IMG/VR virus record: IMGVR_UViG_3300050134_000028
Span: 1-41,791 of that record
Strand: one strand, 5' to 3'
DNA from: a virus
Length of the DNA: 41,791 bases
Positions 5,955 through 13,237 of the stretch are shown here, piece by piece. Numbering within the stretch: the stretch's first letter is position 1; each line of letters starts with the position of its first letter. The notes beneath the pieces were generated by a model. It saw only the letters and a list, made by a program, of their open reading frames with translations, did no database searches and was not told where the DNA came from. Position numbers and translations under genes: made by a program.

Positions 5955-6892
5955 ACTCCTCCACTCGGCAGGTCGTAGGAGTTGCCGTCATAACGGGACA
6001 GGAAGTGCTGCCAGCCATCGGCTGCAACTGCTTCTTCTGCCGCTGCGTTAATGTCGATCCCAGCGATCACAATTGCCTGCTTGATGCCGTCCGCGTCCCC
6101 ATAGATTTCCTGCATGTACTGCACGGGATAGCGGAGGAGTTCGGTGACTTTCTCTTCGAGCCAATCCTCGGAAGGTTCGGTCTCTTCTTGAATGGGCTCG
6201 CCAGCCGAATCGTATTCGCCGTCGTCTTCTTCCTCGCCCTCAGCGTTGTAGCGGACGAGTTCTTCGCCCCCACCGGGCTCCCACCCATAGGAATCTGGAG
6301 ATTGACGGATGCCTTCTTCCACGTCCGACCACAGGTCGTTGCGGAGGCGCTCTTCGTTGATGTGGCTTTGGAGCCAGTCCTGATTGAAAAGTTCGGGCTG
6401 GTCGCTTAGATCGCTGCGGACTTGTTCAAGGGCGATACGCTCGGGGGTGTCATCGTTGGCTGCAATGATGTAGCCAGCAACCGTACAGGTGCCATCGGAG
6501 TTATCCGTGACATCCACGCTGTAGTCGTCGTAATCGAACTTTTCGGCTTCCAAGAATTCAATGACCGCCGTGACCAGATCGTCGTCGCCTAGTTCAGTCT
6601 CAAGAGCTTCGCGCACGCGAGCGGCCTTGGCTTCAGGGGTTTCCTCAACCTCTTCCTCTTCGACTTCCTCTACGGGAGCGACAGGGGGTGCTGCTGGGTT
6701 GGCTGGCTGTACGGGTTGAGCGGGGGCGGCTGGGTCAGCTTGGGCAGCGGGTTCATCACGCTGGATTGGGTCGCCGGGGGCGGCATTCTTCTTCGCTTCA
6801 TACTCGGCAACAACGTCCAGAGCCGCCTTCTTGATGCCGCGTGCTTTGAAGCCTACGGCTGCGGTAATTGCTTCCTGAATTTTGTCTGCCAT
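5939..6892 (-). CDS. Hypothetical acidic protein with Pro/Ala-rich linker (317 aa)
   Basis: A short helical N-terminus (to about residue 35) is followed by a disordered linker of Ala, Pro and Gln (about 38-75), a Glu run (EEVEEEEVEE) and a soluble acidic C-terminal region with repeated aromatic and acidic residues. The two-part architecture suggests an anchoring head joined to a folded domain. AGGGG precedes the ATG at 6892, and a promoter-like TAGTAT lies at 6905-6910. No family recognised. Confidence 0.75.
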   Translation of the reverse strand: MADKIQEAITAAVGFKARGIKKAALDVVAEYEAKKNAAPGDPIQRDEPAAQADPAAPAQPVQPANPAAPPVAPVEEVEEEEVEETPEAKAARVREALETELGDDDLVTAVIEFLEAEKFDYDDYSVDVTDNSDGTCTVAGYIIAANDDTPERIALEQVRSDLSDQPELFNQDWLQSHINEERLRNDLWSDVEEGIRQSPDSYGWEPGGGEELVRYNAEGEEEDDGEYDSAGEPIQEETEPSEDWLEEKVTELLRYPVQYMQEIYGDADGIKQAIVIAGIDINAAAEEAVAADGWQHFLSRYDGNSYDLPSGGVYWKE

Positions 6893-6940
6893 AAAAGTGC
6901 CCCTATACTAGCCTTTGAAATTCAAATTGTCAACCAGAAA

Positions 6941-6963
6941 CAAAAATGCCCGCTTGCGCGGGC
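6941..6963 (-). terminator. Intrinsic terminator
   Basis: On the minus strand GCCCGC-GCAA-GCGGGC forms a 6-bp G/C stem with a stable tetraloop, followed directly by ATTTTTG. This is a standard rho-independent terminator for transcripts coming from 7003-8827 and the tRNA-like gene at 7224. Confidence 0.8.
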
Positions 6964-6982
6964 TCTCTTGCCGTGTTGAGGA

Positions 6983-7001
6983 ACAGACCCACGGGGTCTG
7001 T
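6983..7001. repeat. 8-bp inverted repeat
   Basis: ACAGACCC-ACG-GGGTCTGT is a perfect 8-bp hairpin with a 3-base loop just beyond the stop of the small gene at 7003 and before the terminator at 6941. It lacks a T tract, so it may stabilise the 3' end of the message or act as a second pause. Confidence 0.55.
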
Positions 7002-7002
7002 G

Positions 7003-7194
7003 CTACGCAATTAAGCGTGAGCAGCCATTGCCTTTGGAGCAGTAGCGTTTATGTTTTTGAATGGAGTTTAACGAGGAATCATCCTTCCCTCGGATCGCTG
7101 GCTGCCATCCCATACCGTCTTCATCGAAACCGGGACAGGCCCATAATGTCGGGTGTGTTTGGTCAATGCTCAAACCTACTGGTGGAGCACTCAC
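7003..7194 (-). CDS. Small Cys-rich protein (56-63 aa)
   Basis: The frame includes CPGFDEDGMGWQPAIRG and a tail QKHKRYCSKGNGCSRLI; its Cys and His residues could form a zinc site. A GTG at 7194 gives 63 residues. A TTG at 7173 preceded by AGTAGG gives 56 and may be the true start. The gene lies between the tRNA-like element at 7224 and an 8-bp hairpin plus terminator, as expected for a last gene of an operon. Family unknown. Confidence 0.5.
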   Translation of the reverse strand: MSAPPVGLSIDQTHPTLWACPGFDEDGMGWQPAIRGKDDSSLNSIQKHKRYCSKGNGCSRLIA

Positions 7195-7204
7195 CGAAAC
7201 ACGC

Positions 7205-7220
7205 CCGAAGGTTACTTCGG
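7205..7220. repeat. Hairpin after the tRNA-like gene
   Basis: CCGAAG-GTTA-CTTCGG is a perfect 6-bp stem-loop placed three bases past the encoded CCA of the tRNA-like gene at 7224. It may guide 3' processing or separate the RNA from the downstream message. Confidence 0.5.
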
Positions 7221-7223
7221 ATA

Positions 7224-7313
7224 TGGTGGACCTGAGGGGAGTCGAACCCCTGTCTGAAAATCAGTACCAGTGCCTTTTATCCACCCGAGACCACCCATTG
7301 AAGGGTCAGGTTC
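7224..7313 (-). tRNA. tRNA-like gene, possibly type II
   Basis: The 3' half is clear: T arm AGGGG-TTCGACT-CCCCT, CAGGTCC, discriminator A, encoded CCA. The best 5' partner is GAACCTG at 7313, with one mismatch. Between them are a D-loop-like AATGGGT, a weak anticodon arm around ATAAAAG (T33, triplet AAA) and a variable-arm-like hairpin CTGA-TTT-TCAG, which together would suit a 90-base type II tRNA. D-arm geometry is poor, so the isotype is left open. The 3' end also resembles that of tmRNA. Confidence 0.45.
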
Positions 7314-7381
7314 GGTATGGACTTACGACCATCTATTACATGATACCCGAAGTCAGAGGATTTTGGCTAGGAAATTCGAAA

Positions 7382-8827
7382 TTAGTCGCCGAACGCCTGA
7401 GTGAAGGAGTGGAGGCCGTCAAATCCCAGCCGGGTTTCCAGCACGTTTTGGGGCTCCTCGTCGAACATGTCCGTCTTGGCGACCTTGCCGTCCTTGAAGA
7501 ACACCTTGAGCCACGTGCCGTCGCCCGCGTATTCCGTGTTGCGGGAGTAGATCACCCAGCCGTTACCTTTGCCGTCCTCGGAGAACGACCGTTTCTCCAT
7601 CAGGTTAGCGACCTGTTCCTCGATTGTACCACCTTCGTATTGGCTCGGATCAGCCTTGGCGTGCTTGAGCAACTCGTTGTCTGGCTGGGGCACCTTCTCC
7701 CACAATTGGCTGCCCTCTTCGTCTTGATTCAAGGCGACGTTGCTGCCCTGATTGTCGTCGCGGAACCGCTTGGCATCCTCGGGGGAGAAAAAGCCTCTCT
7801 TGGGGAGTCCTCCCCTAACAGCGGCGTCGGTCGCCAGATCGTGCAGAATCCACGTGGCGGCATCGTTGCCTACAAGCTCGTTCAGGGCGTCGTAACGGCT
7901 CATGAGCGACCGCGAGCCCGCGTAGGGTCCCTTGGTCTCAGTCTTCGGGTGCTCCTTGATCCACTTGTCGAGGTCCGCCGTGGTCTTAATACCGAGGCTC
8001 CGCAGCTTGGCGACAGCCTCACGGGTGCCTTGGCTGCCAGCCCGCTTGCTGTTCATCTTGGAAAAGGGCATAGCCTGCGGCTCGGGCACGCCGGGTTGAC
8101 GCTCTGGGCGGCACTGCCAGCCGATCCACTTACCCTTGGAGGCGGCGATCTGAGGACCGTAGAATTCGCAGACGATATCTGCGCTGACTTCCATCTCGGC
8201 CTCGTTTCCGAATGAGAAATACGCTACGTGCTGTTCGTCATCCGTCGCCACGTCAAAGTCCCGCATACCCGCGTTGGCGAGGGTGTGGGCTACTTGATGG
8301 GCATACTCCTGCGGCACTCCCCAGCTTGTGGCTGGTACGAAACCGCTGATCTTACGCCGCGTAGCGACCCTCTCAGATGCGTATTGCGGCTTATTAGGAG
8401 CCCGCTGTGGGGTTTGAGGCTGGGTTGGACCCATCTGGGGCTTCTTGGGTTGCTGCCCCTTGGGGAACATGATACGGCTCTGCTCCTGTGCGCTGCCCTG
8501 CGCGGGCGGGCAGGACATGTGGGATTCCATACCGCCTTCCCATGAGATCGTCTCCCCCTGCTGGATGGGCTGTTTGCACTTGTAGCAGGTCTGCTGTCCC
8601 TGATCCATGCTGAGTGGTGCGCCTGCACCGTCTTTTTGGAGCAAAGGGTTCTGGGAAGCCATACGAACAGGCTCGACGATCTTCTCATCCTCAGCCGGGG
8701 CGACAGGCGGTGGTGGGGCGACCCTTTTGGTCGCTGGATCAAGCATATCCCCTTGCTCGTTATCATCTTGCGGCAGGATGATGGGGTCTTGATCGTCGTT
8801 TGTCTTTTTCTGGAAAAGCGGGTTCAT
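7382..8827 (-). CDS. Hypothetical protein with zinc knuckle and Pro-rich linkers (481 aa)
   Basis: The N-terminal 70 residues are acidic and Pro-rich. A metal site follows (Cys81-x2-Cys84 ... His103-x2-Cys106, LIM or zinc-ribbon style), then a Gln/Pro linker (about 107-150) and a folded region of about 330 residues that ends LGFDGLHSFTQAFGD. Nothing in it matches an enzyme I know. It reads as a multi-domain phage protein with flexible spacers, similar in style to its downstream neighbour at 5939. The ATG at 8827 has GAGGG upstream at long spacing. Confidence 0.75.
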   Translation of the reverse strand: MNPLFQKKTNDDQDPIILPQDDNEQGDMLDPATKRVAPPPPVAPAEDEKIVEPVRMASQNPLLQKDGAGAPLSMDQGQQTCYKCKQPIQQGETISWEGGMESHMSCPPAQGSAQEQSRIMFPKGQQPKKPQMGPTQPQTPQRAPNKPQYASERVATRRKISGFVPATSWGVPQEYAHQVAHTLANAGMRDFDVATDDEQHVAYFSFGNEAEMEVSADIVCEFYGPQIAASKGKWIGWQCRPERQPGVPEPQAMPFSKMNSKRAGSQGTREAVAKLRSLGIKTTADLDKWIKEHPKTETKGPYAGSRSLMSRYDALNELVGNDAATWILHDLATDAAVRGGLPKRGFFSPEDAKRFRDDNQGSNVALNQDEEGSQLWEKVPQPDNELLKHAKADPSQYEGGTIEEQVANLMEKRSFSEDGKGNGWVIYSRNTEYAGDGTWLKVFFKDGKVAKTDMFDEEPQNVLETRLGFDGLHSFTQAFGD

Positions 8828-8874
8828 CGGAAAAAAGGCCCTCAGTAATAGAGTCGAAAGCGAAGAGATTGTGG

Positions 8875-8880
8875 TATTAT
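8875..8880 (+). promoter_or_regulatory. -10-like element six bases before ATG
   Basis: GG-TATTAT ends exactly six bases before the ATG at 8887. From a usual -10 to +1 distance, transcription would begin on or next to the A of ATG, giving a leaderless message. No ribosome site is present. Confidence 0.5.
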
Positions 8881-8886
8881 TGAAAG

Positions 8887-9717
8887 ATGAGAGTCGAAGC
8901 CCTTTTCGCGTGGATCACCGAACGGCACGCGATCTACGAAGCCAAGAACGCCGGATATCCGAAACCTTGGACAGAGGACCCCATCCTGAGGGCCTACCGT
9001 TTCTGCAACGTCTACCGCGAACTCGACAAGGTGACGCAGTGGATCGCCGAACACTGGCGTGATAATCACTACGATAGCCCCGAGGTATGGTTTGCGATGA
9101 CGGTCGCCCGCCTCGTGAACTGGCCCGACACGCTCGAAGAGCTTGGCTACCCTGTCCCGTTTGACCCGATGCATTTCATCGAAGTGCTCGAACGCCGCAA
9201 GCAGGCGAAAGAGAAGGTTTTTACGGGCGTCTACATCGTACCCGCGAAAGCGGGGTTCTCATCCAAGGCGAGATACATCGCCAGCGAAGTTCTCAATCCG
9301 ATGTGGTGCCAGCGCAACGACATCACCGAGTCCGCACACAGCCTCGCGGACTTCCACAAGCAATTGATGAAGTATAACGGCATGGGCAGCTTTCTTGCGG
9401 GGCAGGTCGTGTGTGACACGAAGTACACCAAGTTGCTTGTGAACAGCGTGGATTGGATGGAGTGGGCGTGTTCGGGTCCGGGCAGTAAGCGCGGATTGAA
9501 CCGTGTCATGAACTACCCCGTGGATCAGGTTTGGCAAGAGTCGATGTGGTTGGACACGATGCTCGACCTGCGGCGGCAGATCAAACCGTTAGTCGCCAAC
9601 GTGGGGATGCCGGAAATCCACATGCAGGACCTCCAGAACTGCCTTTGTGAGTTCGATAAGTATGAGCGGGTGCGGTTAGGTGAGGGCAAGCCGCGTAACG
9701 GCTACCCGGGAATCTAG
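8887..9717 (+). CDS. Thymidine-hypermodification enzyme, aGPT-pyrophosphorylase/ADDT-like
   Basis: The 276-residue protein carries motifs of the alpha-glutamyl/putrescinyl thymine pyrophosphorylase group (helix-hairpin-helix fold), which includes amino acid:DNA transferases and the helical part of hydroxymethyluracil DNA kinases. They are WTEDPILRAYRFCNVYRELD (28-47), GMGSFLAGQVVCDTKY (165-180), GPGSKRGLNR (197-206) and QDLQNCLCEFDKYER (247-261). These enzymes act on 5-hydroxymethyluracil pyrophosphate in phage DNA to install amines or amino acids. I judge it nearer the transferase (clade 2) than the kinase-linked clade. It lies alone on the plus strand; other pathway members (deoxyuridylate hydroxymethylase, P-loop kinase) are not in this window. 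Confidence 0.75.
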   Translation: MRVEALFAWITERHAIYEAKNAGYPKPWTEDPILRAYRFCNVYRELDKVTQWIAEHWRDNHYDSPEVWFAMTVARLVNWPDTLEELGYPVPFDPMHFIEVLERRKQAKEKVFTGVYIVPAKAGFSSKARYIASEVLNPMWCQRNDITESAHSLADFHKQLMKYNGMGSFLAGQVVCDTKYTKLLVNSVDWMEWACSGPGSKRGLNRVMNYPVDQVWQESMWLDTMLDLRRQIKPLVANVGMPEIHMQDLQNCLCEFDKYERVRLGEGKPRNGYPGI

Positions 9718-9947
9718 CTGGCGGGGGCGGCTTTGCTGGGCTTCGCCGTTTCCTCTTCGGGAAGCATGAATCTCGACGCCCAATCCCGGCCGATGTGCCA
9801 GTGATCCCCACAGGAGAACACTTTAAGCAGCCGCCACGTACTGCCCCCGCGTCTCATCCCCCACAACGCGACTTTGCCCAACTCGTCATCCGCTTCTTTT
9901 TGCGAGGCAAATTTTCTATGCTCTGAACACCGTCTGTGTCGCTGCAT
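9714..9947 (-). CDS. Small zinc-finger-like protein (77 aa)
   Basis: Cys7, His10, Cys46, His49 and His51 (in CSEH and CGDHWHIG) resemble a one-zinc domain common in phages of actinobacteria and others, where a C..H pair and a C..HWHIG pair bracket a helix. AGGAAGGAG stands five bases before the ATG at 9947. Its end overlaps the convergent hypermodification gene by 4 bases, and it is divergent from the DruA-like gene. Role unknown. Confidence 0.75.
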   Translation of the reverse strand: MQRHRRCSEHRKFASQKEADDELGKVALWGMRRGGSTWRLLKVFSCGDHWHIGRDWASRFMLPEEETAKPSKAAPAS

Positions 9948-9964
9948 AAAATCTCCTTCCTACA

Positions 9965-9986
9965 TAATACCCCAGATTTGGTATTA
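9965..9986. promoter_or_regulatory. Back-to-back divergent promoter elements
   Basis: TAATACC (9965-9971) and GGTATTA (9980-9986) form an inverted repeat with an 8-base centre. Each arm is a copy of the GGTATTAW motif facing outward. The left arm gives a short leader with AGGAG for the gene at 9947. The right arm ends TATTAA exactly six bases before the ATG at 9994, predicting a leaderless message. A dimeric regulator could also bind here. Confidence 0.5.
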
Positions 9987-9993
9987 AGAGAAT

Positions 9994-11172
9994 ATGGAAA
10001 TTCCGTCACTTTACCTTGAATTCGTCTCGGCGGGCGACCCCCGCTTCACGAAGGTGCGAGCAACTCACTACATTTCCTCGTTTTCCCTTGAGGAGCAGCG
10101 ATGCTTCACCGCCGAAGAACGGATTGGTCGTGGACTAAAGTTTGGCGACCGAGGGCAGCAAATACACTTCCTGATCTGGTACAACGGCGAGATCGCGGGA
10201 ATTATTTCGGGTGGTGGGGGAGTGAAGTGCACGGCGGCTCGGGACAAATTCTTCGGCGTTGACAACAAAGAGATGCGTAAGCGGATGAACCGCTGGCTGA
10301 ATGGCATCGTGGACAACACGGTCTATTGCCTGACGAATCACGAGAAGGGGCTTTTCGGGCGTGTGTTGTCGATGTGGGAGAAAACAGTTTCGGTTGTGTG
10401 GCAGGACATCTACGGCTTCCCCGTTTACGGCTATGAAACATTTATCGAGCCCGATCCTACGGTTGGTCGCGGCGATGGTCGAGGCTACCTTGACACGGGC
10501 TGGACTTTTGTCGGCAAGACAGCGGGCAAGGCCGTGGGACACCCGAAGGGAACGGGCATAAATCAGGTGGATGGCAAGTCTACTCGACAGTACGGCGATA
10601 CGACGCCGAAGAACACGTTCTGCAAATGGCGAAAAGGTTTCAACAAAGTGGTTGAAGGTGAGTACGCCTCTTCGTGGAAGGGCAAGACCACGGAAGAAAA
10701 GTACATCGCCAAACACAAGACCCGGATTCGGAAGTCGTACATCGGCAAGAAACTCTGGACAGTCGGCGACGTGGTTATCATCGATGGCGAGATGCGTCAG
10801 CCGCTCGCGGATTTCCTGATCTGGCAGGCGCAACAGGCGCTCACGCCTGCCCTGCTCACCCCTGAATACAGGAAGCAGTCCGATGGTCAGCACAAGACGT
10901 TCGGTCACTGCTACACCGTAACCGAATTCCTATACCATCAGTGGGGCAGGACCCGAGGGTACAAACCACAAGTAGTCCGGGTGCCCGAAGCGAATAACAC
11001 GACCCACTGGTATCTCAAGCACCCGAAGACCGGGCACATTGTTGACGGAACCAAAGAGCAGTTCGAATTCAAGAACATTCATATCCCATACGAAAATGGG
11101 AGAGGCTCTGGTTTCCTAACCAAAGACCCCTCCCATCGTGCTCAAGAGTTAGCGCGAGCCGCCGCCGTTTAG
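9994..11172 (+). CDS. DruA-like (DUF4338) domain fused to Cys-His-Asp domain
   Basis: Residues about 58-182 follow the DUF4338 pattern of the Druantia protein DruA and related transposon proteins: HFLIWYNGEIAGIISGGG, AARDKFFGV, VDNTVYCL, RVLSMWEK, then YGFPVYGYETFIEP and WTFVGKTAGK. After a basic linker (about 200-255) a second domain has Cys306 in GHCYTVTEFLY, His338 in THWYLKH and Asp351 in HIVDGTKEQF. That order is seen in YunG-like and papain-fold small hydrolases. The biochemical role of DruA is not settled; the second domain suggests a thiol hydrolase or transferase. The gene is solitary on the plus strand with a leaderless-type start. It could be counter-defence, inter-phage exclusion or a mobile-element remnant. 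Confidence 0.6.
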   Translation: MEIPSLYLEFVSAGDPRFTKVRATHYISSFSLEEQRCFTAEERIGRGLKFGDRGQQIHFLIWYNGEIAGIISGGGGVKCTAARDKFFGVDNKEMRKRMNRWLNGIVDNTVYCLTNHEKGLFGRVLSMWEKTVSVVWQDIYGFPVYGYETFIEPDPTVGRGDGRGYLDTGWTFVGKTAGKAVGHPKGTGINQVDGKSTRQYGDTTPKNTFCKWRKGFNKVVEGEYASSWKGKTTEEKYIAKHKTRIRKSYIGKKLWTVGDVVIIDGEMRQPLADFLIWQAQQALTPALLTPEYRKQSDGQHKTFGHCYTVTEFLYHQWGRTRGYKPQVVRVPEANNTTHWYLKHPKTGHIVDGTKEQFEFKNIHIPYENGRGSGFLTKDPSHRAQELARAAAV

Positions 11173-12131
11173 CTGCCAGCCTTCGCCGATCTCGCTTTTT
11201 CGAGGCGGTCGATTTGGGTGTTGGCACGTTCCAACGCACCTTCCCAAAGCGTTACTAAGGCCTTGGCTTCGTCAAGGTGGTGCTGCGTGATTTCGCGGAA
11301 CGTCTTCGCCGACAATGGCGTCTTGTTCTCGAAATCCGAAGTCGCCAGCGTACCTTGCGCCGACAGGGTATACCATGTGAAGTTTCCATCGGCATATTGC
11401 TTGCTGCGAGGCGAGAGCTTCTGCTTGTTCTTCAAGGCGTTGAGAGCCGCAGTTTTAGCCCCACGACGTGTCGGGTCCGAAAGGTCCTTGACGTACTTTT
11501 CGGGCAACCCGTAGCGTTCCACGATGCGGTTGTAATTCACGGGCTTCTTCGCATCGGTGAGCACCTTGACTTCCTGACGGGCCGCACCCAACTGTTGCTG
11601 CGTCCGAATGCCCTTCGCCTTCACGTAGAGCTTCTCGATACGCCACTTTTTCAAGCCGAGGGGAGACAGGGCGTCGATGACCTGTTCCTTGGTGTAGTTC
11701 TCGTCCACGTAATACTGGACGTTGAACAGGTAATCTTCATCCTTGAGACCGCGCTGGCGGGTCTTCAAGTGGTCCTTGGAGATGGCGTAGGTGCGAACCT
11801 TGAGTTGGTCGTCAACATCCAGTCTGTCGAAATTCGGGATGTCGCTGTAGACCTCGACGGGAATCTTGGGGTCATCTTCGCCGAGAAGAATCTGGAGTGC
11901 GCGGGCGAAGTTACGACCGACAACGAGCACGTAGTCGCCAGTGACTTCGATGGGGAACTTGAGGAGTACGTCGAGAGCCTCATCCTTGTCTTTGAATGAG
12001 GGCAGGAGTTCTTTCGTGACAAACTCTGGGTCCTGTGAACCTTCTGCACGAGTGTCCAGATTATGCTTCAACTGCGAATACGGAACCTCGATTTTCTTGC
12101 GGTCTGTAAAATCAAACTCTTTTCGACTCAT
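11169..12131 (-). CDS. Hypothetical protein with C-terminal coiled coil (320 aa)
   Basis: This soluble, highly charged protein has a central region rich in Lys and Glu (about 120-220) and a terminal heptad-like helix (EGALERANTQIDRLEKARSA). No motif is recognised. GGAGG stands before the ATG at 12131, and its stop overlaps the convergent DruA-like gene by 4 bases. Two promoter candidates lie upstream. A DNA-binding or scaffold role is possible but not shown. Confidence 0.75.
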   Translation of the reverse strand: MSRKEFDFTDRKKIEVPYSQLKHNLDTRAEGSQDPEFVTKELLPSFKDKDEALDVLLKFPIEVTGDYVLVVGRNFARALQILLGEDDPKIPVEVYSDIPNFDRLDVDDQLKVRTYAISKDHLKTRQRGLKDEDYLFNVQYYVDENYTKEQVIDALSPLGLKKWRIEKLYVKAKGIRTQQQLGAARQEVKVLTDAKKPVNYNRIVERYGLPEKYVKDLSDPTRRGAKTAALNALKNKQKLSPRSKQYADGNFTWYTLSAQGTLATSDFENKTPLSAKTFREITQHHLDEAKALVTLWEGALERANTQIDRLEKARSAKAGS

Positions 12132-12144
12132 AACCTACCTCCTA

Positions 12145-12175
12145 GCCGCGTTGGTGCGGCACCCCATATTTGTAC
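12145..12175 (-). other. Leader hairpin before the ribosome site
   Basis: On the minus strand the leader of the 12131 gene contains GCCGC-ACCAAC-GCGGC, a 5-bp hairpin that ends immediately before TAGGAGG. A TAGAAT hexamer preceded by TTGCGG at 17 bases lies just upstream and could supply the transcript. Confidence 0.4.
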
Positions 12176-12283
12176 TGCTTCCATTCTACCACAACTATTT
12201 GATTCCCGCAAGCTCCTCGAAGGTCACAGCGTTCACCTTCTCAGCTTTTGCAGTTTGAATTTGAAAGGCTCACTTCTGGTGCT

Positions 12284-12312
12284 ATTATACCGGAAAATCA
12301 GAAAAATGTTTA
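12284..12312 (-). promoter_or_regulatory. Sigma70-like promoter
   Basis: TAAACA (12307-12312) and TATAAT (12284-12289) on the minus strand are spaced by 17 bases. They lie about 150 bases before the gene starting at 12131. The -35 box sits in the loop of an imperfect CGGAAAA/TTTTCCG inverted repeat, a possible operator. Confidence 0.6.
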
Positions 12313-12368
12313 GCTTTTTTCCGAAATTATTTTTGGGAGTCTATTGACATTTCGATCAGGATGGTGTA

Positions 12369-12441
12369 TGGAGCGGGGAGGTTGGGATCGAACCACCGTA
12401 AACCGATTGGGTCGGCTGCTCTACCGCTAAGCTATCCCCGC
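12369..12441 (-). tRNA. tRNA, short anticodon arm, possibly Trp (CCA)
   Basis: Acceptor GCGGGGA/TCCCCGC, D arm GCTT-AGCGGTA-GAGC, discriminator T and encoded CCA are clear. The anticodon arm is two bases shorter than usual: GCCG-ACCCAAT-CGGT gives anticodon CCA (Trp) with C at position 33, or a 5-bp stem with a 5-base loop. One T-stem pair is mismatched and one base is bulged. It lies directly after a small gene and a copy of the 14-base promoter-like repeat. Confidence 0.6.
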
Positions 12442-12455
12442 ATGGTTTAATACTG
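12442..12455 (-). promoter_or_regulatory. 14-base promoter-like repeat, copy 1
   Basis: CAGTATTAAACCAT on the minus strand is identical to 13914-13927. Its TATTAA ends five bases before the 5' base of the tRNA at 12441, so transcription could start at or beside the mature tRNA end. Confidence 0.5.
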
Positions 12456-12456
12456 A

Positions 12457-12603
12457 TTAGGAGTCGGTATCCGGGTCGTCGTCGGTCTTCTTTTTCTTCT
12501 TCCGCCGCTTGCGGTCTTCCAGCACTTCGTCAAGCTCTTCCGTGGTGCAGACGACGCTATCCTCTTCGTTAACCTTCGCCGTGAATCGTTTGAAGAATGG
12601 CAT
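12457..12603 (-). CDS. Small protein with basic run and acidic tail (48 aa)
   Basis: The 48-residue product begins MPFFKRFTAKVNEED, contains a run of Arg and Lys (DRKRRKKKKKT) and ends in DDDPDTDS. The ATG follows the stop of the structural gene at 12604 with no gap (TAA then ATG), so translation is probably coupled. Its charge pattern suits binding to nucleic acid or an acidic partner. Family unknown. Confidence 0.65.
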   Translation of the reverse strand: MPFFKRFTAKVNEEDSVVCTTEELDEVLEDRKRRKKKKKTDDDPDTDS

Positions 12604-13233
12604 TTAGAACGCCAGCACCCAACTGATGATTACGTTAACACCGGGTGGGAGGACGAGGGGCGGCAGCGTCAAGTAATTGATGAGCACCACCGAATTCGCT
12701 GGGCCCGGAGGAACGGCAATTGGATTGAAATATGGAGCCGTGAGCATCTGTGTGGCGGTAGACGGCGGATTAGTGCCAAAGGTGCCGCCGCCGATTAAGC
12801 CCATCTCGCGGATACCCTGCGTGATGTTGTCGGTCGTAGCATTGATCGTGGTCTGGAAATCGACCATGGTGCTGAGTACGGATAAAGGATTCTGATTGAG
12901 GTCAACGAAGTTGACTTTGGATAATGGCTTACGTAAGAACTCGGCGATCAGGGCTGTCTGGGTGGGTGCGGGGTCGGGCTGCGTCTCGGGAGCCCACTGG
13001 GATGACCCTGCACCAAGGGCAAGTCCCCACACGCCGTACAGGGGTTCGTGACCCTGTTGATACGGCGGGTTCGGGTCGTTGGGGAATACGTTCGCCATAA
13101 GGCGAGCAAATAGGAATTTCACAACGTTTACTATTACGTTGTGAGCCTCGTACAGGGTTTCGCCCGTGTCTTCCCGCGTGACACGAACGTTTACTTTCGG
13201 CCTATACTGCGCGAAATCCTCTCTGTATTTCAT
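12604..13233 (-). CDS. Putative tail tip or fibre protein (209 aa)
   Basis: This beta-rich protein has the order seen in phage tail-associated proteins: a first strand pair with YEAHNVIVNV, a helix, a segment PLYGVWGLALGAGS, a long strand with VNFVDLN...LSVLSTMVDFQTTIN, then IREMGLIGGG and a final strand region ending in NVIISWVLAF. No enzymatic motif is present. It starts four bases after the stop of the upstream gene and is followed at once by the 48-residue gene, so it belongs to the late structural transcript. Confidence 0.7.
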   Translation of the reverse strand: MKYREDFAQYRPKVNVRVTREDTGETLYEAHNVIVNVVKFLFARLMANVFPNDPNPPYQQGHEPLYGVWGLALGAGSSQWAPETQPDPAPTQTALIAEFLRKPLSKVNFVDLNQNPLSVLSTMVDFQTTINATTDNITQGIREMGLIGGGTFGTNPPSTATQMLTAPYFNPIAVPPGPANSVVLINYLTLPPLVLPPGVNVIISWVLAF

Positions 13234-13237
13234 AGCT

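Noticed and set aside
7224-7313. Partial tmRNA, because the 3' end resembles tmRNA
   Set aside because: The 5' partner lies only 90 bases away, a coding gene begins close by, and no tag-peptide frame or pseudoknot region is present.
7061-8215. Long plus-strand frame of 384 codons
   Set aside because: It is antisense to the 481-residue gene with a Cys motif and structured domain, and it runs across the tRNA-like gene; its product has no recognisable fold.
12145-12280. Short coding frame ending EELAGIK upstream of 12131
   Set aside because: About 24 codons after a stop with only GTG starts and no clear ribosome site; better explained as leader and promoter sequence.
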